This document shows positions 7,561-12,759 of a DNA stretch of 12,759 nucleotides, piece after piece. Position numbers and translations under genes: made by a program. The notes below the pieces were generated by a model. It made no database searches, had not been told where the DNA came from, and saw nothing but the letters and a program-made list of their open reading frames with translations. Each line of letters opens with the position of its first letter. Positions within the stretch are counted from its first letter, which is position 1. Source of the DNA: CALMEC01 sp031372145 (GTDB lineage: Bacteria; Actinomycetota; Thermoleophilia; Miltoncostaeales; Miltoncostaeaceae); assembly GCA_031372145.1 (NCBI GenBank), contig JANMKR010000015.1:1-12759 (forward strand). Direction: 5' to 3'.

Positions 7561-7566
7561 ATGATA
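7561..7566 (-). promoter_or_regulatory. Candidate leaderless promoter -10 of pgsA
   Basis: On the minus strand TATCAT is followed by six bases and then GTG 7554. This TANNNT-N6-start spacing is the usual mark of leaderless transcripts in actinobacteria and Deinococcus. No convincing -35 is seen 17-18 bases upstream. Confidence 0.45.
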
Positions 7567-7600
7567 CGTGGGCGCTACGGAACGCCGGATATTTCGTCTC

Positions 7601-7606
7601 TAGAAT
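7601..7606 (+). promoter_or_regulatory. Candidate -10 of the AAA+ ATPase gene
   Basis: TAGAAT lies in the 80-base divergent gap and would start transcription near 7613. This would exclude ATG 7605 (which overlaps it) as a start and fits ATG 7635, whose GAGTGAGGG ribosome site is at 7621-7629. No clear -35 is seen. Confidence 0.4.
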
Positions 7607-7634
7607 GGCGCTCGTCATCCGAGTGAGGGCACCG

Positions 7635-9179
7635 ATGCCACGCGAACGACTCAATGTCCTGACCGACGCCTTCGACCGGGCGATCACCTCCGACCGGCTG
7701 GCGGAGGCCGAGGCGATCGCCGAGCGCATCGCGGCGGGTTCTGACGATCCGGTCACCTCGGCGACGGTCCTGCGCATGCGCGGTCAGCTGGCAGCGGCCA
7801 AAGGCGAGGTGACTGCGGCATGCGACTTCCTGGCGACTGCAATCGCTGAAGCCCGCACGGCGGGACGGCTCGACCTGCTCGCCGCGGGGTGGCTGGCGGA
7901 TCTGGGCAGCGCGCGCCAGAAGGCCGGCGATCTGGCGGGCGCCCGGGTGGCCCTGGAGGAAGGCGTCGACATCGCCGATCGCGTGCGCGGGGCCGACTGG
8001 GCGACGGTCCGCGTCATGCGGCTGCTGGCCTCGGTGTTGACGGCGCAGGGCGACAATGCCAAGGCGGCCGGTACCCTGGGGCGCGCTGTGTCGTCGGCCG
8101 TGGGGAGCCGTCCGTTGGATCCCGACGTGATCGCCGCGGTCCGCCGTGAGTGGGCAGACGCGTTGCAGGCATCCGGGCAGGGGGATGCCGCGCGCGCGGC
8201 CGGCACGGGTGCGACGCCGCAAGCCGCCGCGGAAGGGGACGCGATCCATCCCGAGCCGACTCCCGAGGAGCGCGCGAAGGAGCTCGAGGAGGCGATGGCC
8301 GAGTTCAAGGGCCTCGTCGGGTTGGCGACCGTCAAGGCAGAAGTCGACCGCCTGGTGGACCTCATCGCGGTGCAGGCACGCCGAAAAGCCGCCGGCAAGA
8401 AGGTGCCCGAAATGGGGCTGCACCTGGTGTTCGTCGGACCTCCGGGAACGGGCAAGACGACGGTGGCGCGACTGATCGGGCGGATCTACCGAGGCCTGGG
8501 CGTGTTGCGTTCGGGGCAGTTGATCGAAACCGACCGGGCGGGGCTGGTGGCGGGGTACATCGGCCAGACCGCCCTTAAGGTCGACAAGATCGTCCACGAG
8601 GCACTGGACGGGGTGTTGTTCGTCGACGAGGCGTACACGCTCGCGACGGGGAGCGATCAAGACTTCGGGCAGGAAGCCATCGCCGCCCTGCTCAAGCGTA
8701 TGGAGGACGAGCGTGAACGGCTCGCGGCGATCCTCGCCGGATATGACCAGCCGATGCAGCGCATGCTCGACAGCAACCCGGGTCTGCGCAGCCGCTTCCC
8801 GACGATCCTGCAGTTCGTCGCGTACTCGGCGGACGAGTTGGCCGAGATCTTCCGGCGGATCATGGTCAAGTACGACTACGCGCTCTCGCCTGCTGCCGAG
8901 CGACACCTGGTCGAGGTCTGCGCGAAAATGATCGCGAACCAGGGCGCGAACTTCGGCAACGCCCGCGAGGTGCGGAACCTGTTCGAGGATGCCGTTGCCT
9001 CGCACGCCCAACGCGCCGCCGACGACACCCAGGTCGAGCTGTCGACACTCGAGCCACAGGACCTCGTCTGGCCACCGCCCGGAAGCCCCGAGGCGGCCGC
9101 GATGAGCGGGCAACCGGTCCCCGCCACGCCCGCGCGTTCCGAGGACGGCCGACGTGGAGCGGCGGCCACCGGCGCCTGA
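7635..9179 (+). CDS. TPR plus CbxX/CfqX-type AAA+ ATPase (EccA-like architecture)
   Basis: This 514-aa protein has an Ala-rich helical N-terminal half (about 1-190) that reads as degenerate TPR repeats. A charged Pro/Glu linker follows, then a C-terminal AAA+ module of the CbxX/CfqX/SpoVK family. Walker A is GPPGTGKT at 268-275 and Walker B is VLFVDE at 327-332. A pore-loop-like GYIGQTALK precedes Walker B, the GLRSRF arginine finger is near 383-388, and an FGNAREVRNLFE helical lid segment lies near the end. Such proteins form hexamers that pull on or remodel partner proteins. The same layout is known in EccA of type VII secretion, but no other ESX gene (EccB-E, EsxA/B, PE/PPE) is present, so the partner is unknown. 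ATG 7635 is chosen for its GAGTGAGGG ribosome site; ATG 7605 is in frame but lacks one. The C-terminal tail is a low-complexity Pro/Ala region. Confidence 0.9.
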   Translation: MPRERLNVLTDAFDRAITSDRLAEAEAIAERIAAGSDDPVTSATVLRMRGQLAAAKGEVTAACDFLATAIAEARTAGRLDLLAAGWLADLGSARQKAGDLAGARVALEEGVDIADRVRGADWATVRVMRLLASVLTAQGDNAKAAGTLGRAVSSAVGSRPLDPDVIAAVRREWADALQASGQGDAARAAGTGATPQAAAEGDAIHPEPTPEERAKELEEAMAEFKGLVGLATVKAEVDRLVDLIAVQARRKAAGKKVPEMGLHLVFVGPPGTGKTTVARLIGRIYRGLGVLRSGQLIETDRAGLVAGYIGQTALKVDKIVHEALDGVLFVDEAYTLATGSDQDFGQEAIAALLKRMEDERERLAAILAGYDQPMQRMLDSNPGLRSRFPTILQFVAYSADELAEIFRRIMVKYDYALSPAAERHLVEVCAKMIANQGANFGNAREVRNLFEDAVASHAQRAADDTQVELSTLEPQDLVWPPPGSPEAAAMSGQPVPATPARSEDGRRGAAATGA

Positions 9180-9190
9180 TACGGATTTCG

Positions 9191-9205
9191 CGAGATCTGG
9201 TCTCG
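9191..9205 (+). other. Small inverted repeat between ATPase and regulator genes
   Basis: CGAGA (9191-9195) and TCTCG (9201-9205) form a five-base stem around TCTGG, just after the ATPase stop. No T-run follows, so it is at best a weak terminator or protein site. The rest of the 67-base gap (9180-9246) shows only a G-rich stretch at 9217-9224. Confidence 0.25.
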
Positions 9206-9246
9206 GCGAGAAGGGCGCGGGGGGTTGATGTCGAAACCACTCCGCG

Positions 9247-10062
9247 ATGCCACCAGACGCCCACACTCTCGCGGAGCGCCTCCGCCGTGACTACGAGACG
9301 TTCAGCCCTGCGCAGCAGGCCCTTGCCCGCTATCTCGTCGACCACTTGGCCGAACTGCCGCTCCTGTCGGCTCACGAGGTCGCTCATTCCGCGCATTGCA
9401 GCCCGGCGACCGTCGTACGGTTCGCCCAGGCGCTCGGGTACGCCGGATACCCGGAGCTGCAACGCACCGTGCGCGCGGCGCAGCGTCCTGCCCTGCCGCC
9501 ACGGCGCTCGGGCCAGCTCGGCCTGTTCGCGGGTGGCGATGGACTCGAACATGTCTTTGCCGCAGATCACCTGGCGCTCGACGACGCGTTGTCGCGCCTT
9601 GGTCGTGACGGCATCGGACCCCTCGCAGCGACGCTTGCGGGCCGCAGTCCGTTGGTGCTGGCCGGCGAGGGTCACGCCCGACCGGTGATCGCGTTGATCG
9701 AGGAGCGCGTCGAGCGCGCCGGACGCGCGGTGCTCGTCGTCGAGAGTCTTGAGCCGCGGTTCCGTGCCCGTCTGGGCGCGTTGGAGCGCACCGCCGCAGT
9801 GTTGGCCGTCGCGGTCGGTCGCGAAACGGCGGTGGCCGATGCCGCGTTGCAGGCGGCGCGCGCGGCGGGGATCCCCGCCGTTGCACTGGTCGATTCGAGT
9901 CTGTCGCCGGTCGCCCGTGCCCCGGTGTCGCTGGTCGTGCCGGCTGACGAGCGCGGCGGTGCACCCGGCTTGGTCGCCTTCATCGCGGTGGCACAAGCCC
10001 TGGCCGACAGTCTGGCGCCCCCGGCGCAGCCGTCGCGTCAGCTCGCCGCCGTCAGTGCGTAG
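9247..10062 (+). CDS. MurR/RpiR-family regulator (HTH plus SIS domain)
   Basis: This is a 271-aa transcription regulator. The N-terminal RpiR-type winged HTH (about 1-78) is clear: FSPAQQALARYLVDHLAEL, then an HTH with AHEVAHSAHCSPATVVRFAQALGYAGYPELQ. The C-terminal half (about 125-255) is a degenerate SIS (sugar-isomerase) fold of the kind that binds phosphosugars. It keeps the AARAAGIPAVALVDSSLSP segment but lacks the usual Gly/Ser-rich loop after the first strand (here VLAGEGHA). The ligand is therefore uncertain. ATG 9247 is the only usable start because a TGA lies in frame 21 bases upstream. No strong ribosome site is near. It lies just upstream of pdxS on the same strand, separated by a structured gap, so it could control that gap, but this is inference. 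Usual PLP regulators are of the MocR/PdxR type. Confidence 0.9.
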   Translation: MPPDAHTLAERLRRDYETFSPAQQALARYLVDHLAELPLLSAHEVAHSAHCSPATVVRFAQALGYAGYPELQRTVRAAQRPALPPRRSGQLGLFAGGDGLEHVFAADHLALDDALSRLGRDGIGPLAATLAGRSPLVLAGEGHARPVIALIEERVERAGRAVLVVESLEPRFRARLGALERTAAVLAVAVGRETAVADAALQAARAAGIPAVALVDSSLSPVARAPVSLVVPADERGGAPGLVAFIAVAQALADSLAPPAQPSRQLAAVSA

Positions 10063-10119
10063 ACCGTTCGCGCGCGCTCCGATCGGGAAATGAGCCTCGT
10101 GAGCGTCTCGTTCCATACG

Positions 10120-10129
10120 CCGTCGACGG
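10120..10129. other. Ten-base palindrome CCGTCGACGG
   Basis: A perfect palindrome lies 58 bases after the regulator stop. It may be a protein-binding site or chance in GC-rich DNA. No T-run follows, so a terminator is not supported. Confidence 0.25.
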
Positions 10130-10145
10130 GCGGCCACGCCTGACT

Positions 10146-10203
10146 CCACTGATCAGGTACGGAATCGTGGGTCGCACGCGGGTGCGATGCCTGATCATGG
10201 TGG
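10146..10203. other. Nested inverted repeat upstream of the pdxS promoter
   Basis: The outer arms TGATCAGG (10150-10157) and CCTGATCA (10190-10197) are perfect complements. CCAC (10146) and GTGG (10200) extend them past a two-base bulge. Inside lies a second perfect hairpin, TCGCAC-GCGG-GTGCGA (10172-10187). As RNA it would fold into a long stem with an inner stem-loop; as DNA it offers two copies of TGATCA 40 bases apart. It could be a terminator for the regulator gene without a T-run, a paired operator, or a structured leader. It ends just before the candidate -35, so a regulatory site acting on pdxS is the most natural reading. Confidence 0.5.
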
Positions 10204-10234
10204 TTGCGGCGGTTCGAGACCGGTCGGTTACAAT
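10204..10234 (+). promoter_or_regulatory. Candidate pdxST-yebC promoter
   Basis: TACAAT (10229-10234) is a good -10. TTGCGG (10204-10209) is a possible -35, but the 19-base spacing is long. An eight-base palindrome GACCGGTC (10218-10225) lies between them and could be an operator. Transcription would start near 10241, giving a leader of about 29 bases that carries the GGGAG ribosome site at 10258-10262. Confidence 0.5.
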
Positions 10235-10269
10235 CGTCTGACACGACCGTCGAGTCAGGGAGCACGAGC

Positions 10270-11178
10270 TTGTCGCAGGATGAGACGCCCACCAACGGGC
10301 GCACCGGCACCATGCGGGTCAAGGCGGGCCTTGCCCGGACCCTCAAGGGCGGCGTCATCATGGACGTCACGACCCCCGAGCAGGCGCGCATCGCCGAGGA
10401 TGCCGGCGCGGACGCGGTGATGGCGCTTGAGCGCATCCCCGCCGACATCCGGGCCGCGGGTGGCGTGGCGCGTATGAGCGATCCAGCCGTCATCCGGGCC
10501 ATCCAGGAGGCCGTCACCATTCCGGTCATGGCCAAGTGCCGCATCGGGCACTTTGTCGAGGCGCAGATCCTGCAGGCCCTCAAGGTCGACTACATCGACG
10601 AGAGCGAGGTGCTGACGCCCGCAGACGAGGCGCACCACGTCGACAAGCACGCGTTCACCGTGCCGTTCGTCTGCGGTGCGACCGACCTGGGTGAGGCACT
10701 TCGTCGCATTGCCGAGGGTGCCGCGATGATCCGCACCAAGGGCGAGGCCGGAACCGGCAACGTCGTCGAGGCCGTGCGGCACATGCGCACGATCCGCGGC
10801 GAGATCGCGCGACTCTCGTCCATGTCCGCGGACGAGCTGTACTCCGCGGCCAAGGATCTCCGCGCCCCGTACGAGCTGGTCGCGCAGGTGGCTCGTGATG
10901 GACGTCTTCCGGTCGTCAACTTCTCTGCCGGTGGGGTCGCGACGCCCGCGGACGCCGCCCTGATGATGCAGTTGGGAGCAGACGGGGTCTTCGTCGGCAG
11001 CGGCATCTACAAGAGCGAGGACCCGGCGCCGCGAGCGAGAGCGATCGTCGAGGCTGTGACCCATTTCCGGGACCCTGATGTTCTCGCCCGCGTGTCGAGC
11101 GGCTTGGGCGAGGCCATGGTGGGGATCGGCATGGAAACGATCGGCGCCAGCCAACTCCTGCATACTCGAGGCTCGTGA
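10270..11178 (+). CDS. pdxS: PLP synthase subunit PdxS
   Basis: PdxS is the synthase subunit of the DXP-independent vitamin B6 route. It makes pyridoxal 5'-phosphate from ribose 5-phosphate, glyceraldehyde 3-phosphate and ammonia supplied by PdxT, in a 12+12 complex. The protein is 302 aa and very well conserved. It has GGVIMDV with D32, MAKCRIGH with K89 that forms the sugar imine, RTKGE with the second lysine K157, and the phosphate-binding FSAGGVATPADAA and GVFVGSGIYKS segments. The start is TTG 10270 with GGGAG seven bases upstream. An earlier in-frame TTG at 10204 lies in the candidate -35 and is not used. The alternative internal ATG at 10312 (TMRVKAG) is also possible but would drop 14 residues. 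It overlaps pdxT in a GTGA. Position 90 is Cys where Ala or Val is common; I see no reason to think this harms activity. Confidence 0.97.
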   Translation: MSQDETPTNGRTGTMRVKAGLARTLKGGVIMDVTTPEQARIAEDAGADAVMALERIPADIRAAGGVARMSDPAVIRAIQEAVTIPVMAKCRIGHFVEAQILQALKVDYIDESEVLTPADEAHHVDKHAFTVPFVCGATDLGEALRRIAEGAAMIRTKGEAGTGNVVEAVRHMRTIRGEIARLSSMSADELYSAAKDLRAPYELVAQVARDGRLPVVNFSAGGVATPADAALMMQLGADGVFVGSGIYKSEDPAPRARAIVEAVTHFRDPDVLARVSSGLGEAMVGIGMETIGASQLLHTRGS

Positions 11179-11816
11179 TCGGTCGTCCGCAGGTCGGCGT
11201 CCTTGCCGTGCAAGGCGCGTTTTCGGAGCACGAGGATGCCCTGCGCGCGGTTGGTGCCGATACCCTGCAGGTGCGCGTGCCCGACGGACTCGAGGGCCTG
11301 GACGGGTTGGTCATCCCGGGCGGCGAGAGCACGACGATCGGCCTCGTGGCCGGACGTTCGGGTCTGCTGGAGCGGATACGCCGGCTGATCGACGCGGGGT
11401 TGCCGGTCTTCGGCACCTGCGCCGGCATGATCATGCTCGCCCGTGCGACGACATCAGGCGGGCAGGCATTGATCGGCGGAATGGACACCGTTGTGCGCCG
11501 CAACGCATTCGGGCGCCAGGTGGCCTCGTTCGAGACTGATCTGGAGATGCCCGTTCTGGGCGAAGCACCGATGCCGGCCGTGTTCATCCGGGCGCCATGG
11601 ATCGAGGCGCACGGCCCTGACGTCGAGATCCTCGCCGAGGTCAGGGGGCATCCGGTGGCCGCGCGGCAGGGCAACATGCTGGTCACGGCATTTCATCCGG
11701 AGTTCACCGACGACTGGCGCGTGCACGCGTTGTTCGTCGACATGGTGCGGGCCTCGGTCGCCCGTACGGCGGCAGACGATTCAGTGGGAGGTGGGGTTCG
11801 TGTCAGGGCACAGTAA
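11175..11816 (+). CDS. pdxT: PLP synthase glutaminase subunit PdxT
   Basis: PdxT is the class I glutaminase that releases ammonia from glutamine and feeds it to PdxS. The protein is 213 aa. It has GVLAVQGAFSEHE near the start, the PGGEST oxyanion/substrate segment at about 48-53, the nucleophile C82 in GTCAGMI, and H174 with E176 in FHPEF completing the triad. The start GTG 11175 overlaps the pdxS stop in a GTGA, so the two subunits are made together. The C-terminal tail (VARTAADDSVGGGVRVRAQ) runs beyond the usual family end. Its last 17 bases overlap the yebC start, so this tail may simply be read-through into the yebC ribosome site. Confidence 0.97.
   Translation: MIGRPQVGVLAVQGAFSEHEDALRAVGADTLQVRVPDGLEGLDGLVIPGGESTTIGLVAGRSGLLERIRRLIDAGLPVFGTCAGMIMLARATTSGGQALIGGMDTVVRRNAFGRQVASFETDLEMPVLGEAPMPAVFIRAPWIEAHGPDVEILAEVRGHPVAARQGNMLVTAFHPEFTDDWRVHALFVDMVRASVARTAADDSVGGGVRVRAQ
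11786..11793 (+). promoter_or_regulatory. Strong ribosome binding site of yebC
   Basis: GGGAGGTG lies six bases before GTG 11800, inside the pdxT coding end. It sets the yebC start and indicates the gene is translated from the pdxST transcript. Confidence 0.75.
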
Positions 11817-12549
11817 GTGGGCGACGATCAAGCGCAAGAAGGGTGCGGCCGACGCCAAGCGCGGCCAGCTCTTCTCGAAGTTGTCGCGGGCGATCATCGT
11901 CGCGGCCAAAGAGGGCGGTGGCGACCCGGAGTCCAACGCGACCCTCGCCAACGCGATCCAGAAGGCGCGCGACGCGTCGATGCCCAAGGACAACATCGAG
12001 CGCGCCATCCAGCGCGGTGCCGGGAGCGGTGACGGCGAATCCTATGAGGCCGTCCTCTACGAGGGCTATGGCCCCGGCGGTGTGGCGATCATCTGCAACA
12101 TCTTGACGGACAACCGTAACCGCGCTGCGAGCGACGTGCGGTTCATCTTCACCAAGAACGGCGGTTCGCTCGGGACTCCGGGCAGCGTCGCGTGGCAGTT
12201 CGACCGCAAGGGCATCGTCCTGATCGACGCCGACGGGATCGACGAAGACGCCTTGATGGAACTGGCACTCGAAGCCGGTGCCGAGGACATCTCGGAGGAT
12301 GGCAGCCAGTGGCAGGTCACGACGGACCCCGCCGAGCTCATGGTGGTGCGTCGCGCCCTCGACGCGGCGGGCGTCCCGTACGTGTCGGCCGAGCTCACGA
12401 TGGTCCCCAAGACCACCGTTGAGCCCGATGAGAAGGAGGCCCGTCAACTCTTGCGCCTTGTCGACGCGCTCGAGGACAACGACGACGTCCAGGACGTCTA
12501 CGCCAACTTCGACATCAGCGAAGAGGTCCTCGAGGCCGTCGCCGGCTAG
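11800..12549 (+). CDS. yebC: YebC/PmpR (TACO1) family protein
   Basis: This is a 249-aa full-length YebC-family protein. It starts MSGHSKWATIKRKKGAADAK, and HSKWATIKRKKGA is the family hallmark. The rest is colinear, through FSKLSRAIIVAAKEGGGDP, the MPKDNIERAIQRGAG block, YEGYGPGGVAIICN, LTDNRNR and the acidic C-terminal half ending ANFDISEEVLEAVAG. The family is described both as DNA-binding regulators (PmpR) and, more recently, as ribosome-associated factors that help translate difficult stretches such as prolines. The translation role is the better-supported general one. The GTG start has a strong GGGAGGTG site and overlaps pdxT by 17 bases. In many actinobacteria ruvC-ruvA-ruvB follow, but here a likely insertion element begins right after the stop. 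Confidence 0.97.
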   Translation: MSGHSKWATIKRKKGAADAKRGQLFSKLSRAIIVAAKEGGGDPESNATLANAIQKARDASMPKDNIERAIQRGAGSGDGESYEAVLYEGYGPGGVAIICNILTDNRNRAASDVRFIFTKNGGSLGTPGSVAWQFDRKGIVLIDADGIDEDALMELALEAGAEDISEDGSQWQVTTDPAELMVVRRALDAAGVPYVSAELTMVPKTTVEPDEKEARQLLRLVDALEDNDDVQDVYANFDISEEVLEAVAG

Positions 12550-12642
12550 TGTCCTGTCACGGAAGTTCTTTGACGGTTTGGCGAGTGAAAAGCCCGCCGG
12601 ACGAGGACGCAGTCTGCACCCATATCGTTGGTGGTCTCAACG

Positions 12643-12657
12643 GGTGGTTGCACCACC
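12643..12657 (+). other. Hairpin upstream of the transposase start
   Basis: GGTGGT-TGC-ACCACC is a perfect six-base stem 38 bases before ATG 12695. Stem-loops ahead of transposase genes can block translation from outside transcripts; here that is only a suggestion. Confidence 0.4.
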
Positions 12658-12694
12658 TGGGCGGGGAATGGAATTCTCGTCGTGGAGGTGGGAG

Positions 12695-12759
12695 ATGAAC
12701 GACACTGGGTTGTCGGAGGTGCAGCGGGTGCAGGTGTGGGAGCGGTGGGCAGGCGGTGA
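12695..12759 (+). CDS. Transposase N-terminus, IS30-like (3' partial)
   Basis: Only 21 full codons are visible: ATG 12695 with GGAGGTGGGAG directly upstream. The residues LSEVQRVQVWERWAGG match the opening of IS30-type transposases, where an HTH begins LSxxQRxxVWxRWxxGE and goes on to recognise the inverted repeats. The reading frame runs off the window edge in a GA dinucleotide that would fit Glu as the next residue, again as in the family. The family call rests on this short stretch alone. Confidence 0.62.
   Translation, partial: MNDTGLSEVQRVQVWERWAGG

Larger units (their letters stand above)
12550..12759 (+). mobile_element. Left part of a probable IS30-family insertion (cut by window edge)
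   Basis: The 145 bases between yebC and the next start carry no gene. They hold an imperfect stem CTGTCA/TGACGG (12554-12576, one G-T pair) and a perfect hairpin GGTGGT-TGC-ACCACC (12643-12657) with GTTG/CAAC (12627-12641) just before it. Together with a transposase-like start at 12695, this looks like the left end of an insertion element. The exact left terminus cannot be set without the other end; the CTAG at the yebC stop could be a target site. Confidence 0.45.

Noticed and set aside
7635..9179. A type VII secretion locus
   Set aside because: Only the EccA-like ATPase is present; no EccB, EccC, EccD, EsxA/B or PE/PPE gene is seen in 12.7 kb.
7575..9266. 563-codon open frame on the minus strand opposite the AAA+ ATPase
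   Set aside because: The plus frame has full Walker A and B motifs. The minus frame has Arg/Gly/His-rich composition without any recognisable fold.
8866..10149. 427-codon open frame on the minus strand opposite the RpiR gene
   Set aside because: The plus strand encodes a clear HTH-SIS protein; the minus frame is Arg/Ala-rich with no motif.
10207..10225. GGTTCGAGACC looks like a tRNA T-arm
   Set aside because: Only three pairs form, there is no acceptor, D or anticodon arm around it and no CCA. It lies in the pdxS promoter instead.
1..12759. CRISPR array or defence island
   Set aside because: No short regularly spaced repeats are seen, and apart from the right-edge element the genes are housekeeping or repair types.

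Overview
The window is a compact, high-GC bacterial chromosome segment with little intergenic space and frequent GTGA start/stop overlaps. It starts with GTG and TTG codons as often as ATG. The gene set points to an actinobacterium: an F420-type luciferase-like oxidoreductase, LigD, pdxS-pdxT-yebC, pgsA-plsY, and a leaderless-looking promoter. It may be a deep-branching lineage such as Thermoleophilia, but that placement is only an inference from general resemblance.

Layout. (a) 1-1490: the 3' part of a LysM-repeat lytic transglycosylase on +, overlapping tail-to-tail with a small unrecognised membrane protein on -. (b) 1491-5369, +: an F420-type LLM oxidoreductase, a three-domain LigD (phosphoesterase-ligase-polymerase) and a short lipoprotein, tightly spaced like an operon. 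(c) 5323-7554, -: pgsA, plsY and an NAD(P)-dependent epimerase/reductase. These overlap end to start and form one operon centred on phospholipid synthesis. (d) 7555-7634: a short divergent promoter region. (e) 7635-10062, +: a TPR plus CbxX/CfqX-type AAA+ ATPase and an RpiR-type HTH-SIS regulator. (f) 10063-10269: the largest intergenic gap, with a nested inverted repeat and a likely promoter for the next operon. (g) 10270-12549, +: pdxS-pdxT-yebC, overlapping genes for the PLP synthase complex and a YebC/TACO1-family translation factor. (h) 12550-12759: non-coding DNA with hairpins, then the first 21 codons of what looks like an IS30-family transposase cut by the window edge. ruvCAB commonly follows yebC in related genomes, but here the next thing is the apparent insertion.

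Most of the window is ordinary core or semi-core chromosome. I do not see a clear new multi-gene system. The observations most worth checking are the EccA-like ATPase outside any visible type VII locus, the nested inverted repeat before pdxS, the lipoprotein coupled to ligD, and the insertion after yebC.
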